A DNA stretch of 5,210 nt from JALZDI01 sp965653225 (lineage in GTDB: Bacteria; Actinomycetota; Actinomycetes; Propionibacteriales; Nocardioidaceae). Of this stretch, positions 5,163-5,210 are shown piece after piece (the first letter of the stretch is position 1; each line of letters begins with the position of its first letter). The notes beneath the pieces are model-generated. The model saw only the letters and a list, made by a program, of their open reading frames with translations, made no database searches and was not told where the DNA came from. The stretch lies in contig CBFGZI010000186.1 in the NCBI GenBank assembly GCA_965653225.1, forward strand, positions 1-5,210, read 5' to 3'. Made by a program: the position numbers and the translations under genes.

Positions 5163-5210
5163 GGGCGCCGGGTCGGGCGCCGGGTCGGGCGCCGGGTCGG
5201 GCGCCGGGTC
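5163..5210. repeat. 12-bp tandem repeat, four perfect copies, running off the window
   Basis: GGGCGCCGGGTC is repeated exactly four times (5163-5174, 5175-5186, 5187-5198, 5199-5210) and may continue past the edge. Each unit contains the palindrome GGCGCC. The unit length is a multiple of three, so the array could be coding: on the minus strand one frame reads Thr-Arg-Arg-Pro repeats ending at a TAA at 5159-5161. Nothing else in the window shows that a gene is present there. Confidence 0.85.

Noticed and set aside
5146..5210. A + strand ORF starting at ATG 5146 and running off the window as Gly-Ala-Gly-Ser repeats
   Set aside because: There is no ribosome site, the ATG is inside the direct repeat, and the peptide is only the translation of the 12-bp array.

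Overview
The window looks like chromosomal DNA of a high-GC actinobacterium. Codon third positions are almost all G or C, GTG starts are common, and the gene families have close mycobacterial or other actinobacterial counterparts: a GlbO-type truncated haemoglobin, an HtdZ/Rv0130-type hydratase and paired 4HBT thioesterases. I cannot name the genus from the sequence. No phage, transposon, tRNA, rRNA or CRISPR element was found.

Layout. At the left end is glbO on the + strand. It converges on a two-gene minus-strand operon (504-953 and 953-1399/1456) encoding two related hot-dog-fold acyl-CoA thioesterases joined by a TGATG stop/start overlap. A short divergent promoter region (about 1400-1541) holds a perfect 18-bp palindrome at 1486-1503, a likely repressor operator. 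To its right a four-gene + strand operon runs from 1542 to 5065: a short-chain dehydrogenase/reductase, a MaoC-type (R)-enoyl-CoA hydratase, an aminoglycoside-phosphotransferase-fold kinase and an acyl-CoA dehydrogenase. The last 145 bases hold no convincing gene. They contain a hairpin, an imperfect direct repeat and a 12-bp tandem repeat that runs to the window edge.

How the genes may work together. Everything from 504 to 5065 points to acyl-CoA chemistry. The kinase and dehydrogenase are adjacent, probably translated together, and resemble the two halves of mammalian ACAD10/ACAD11. They also resemble LvaA and LvaC of the Pseudomonas putida levulinate pathway, where a 4-hydroxyacyl-CoA is phosphorylated and then isomerised to a 3-hydroxyacyl-CoA. 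With a reductase and an enoyl-CoA hydratase in the same operon, a route for 4-hydroxy- or 4-oxo-acyl-CoAs is a reasonable hypothesis, but the substrate cannot be read from sequence. The thioesterases may release CoA from intermediates or dead-end products. The palindrome between the two operons suggests joint control by a regulator encoded outside the window.
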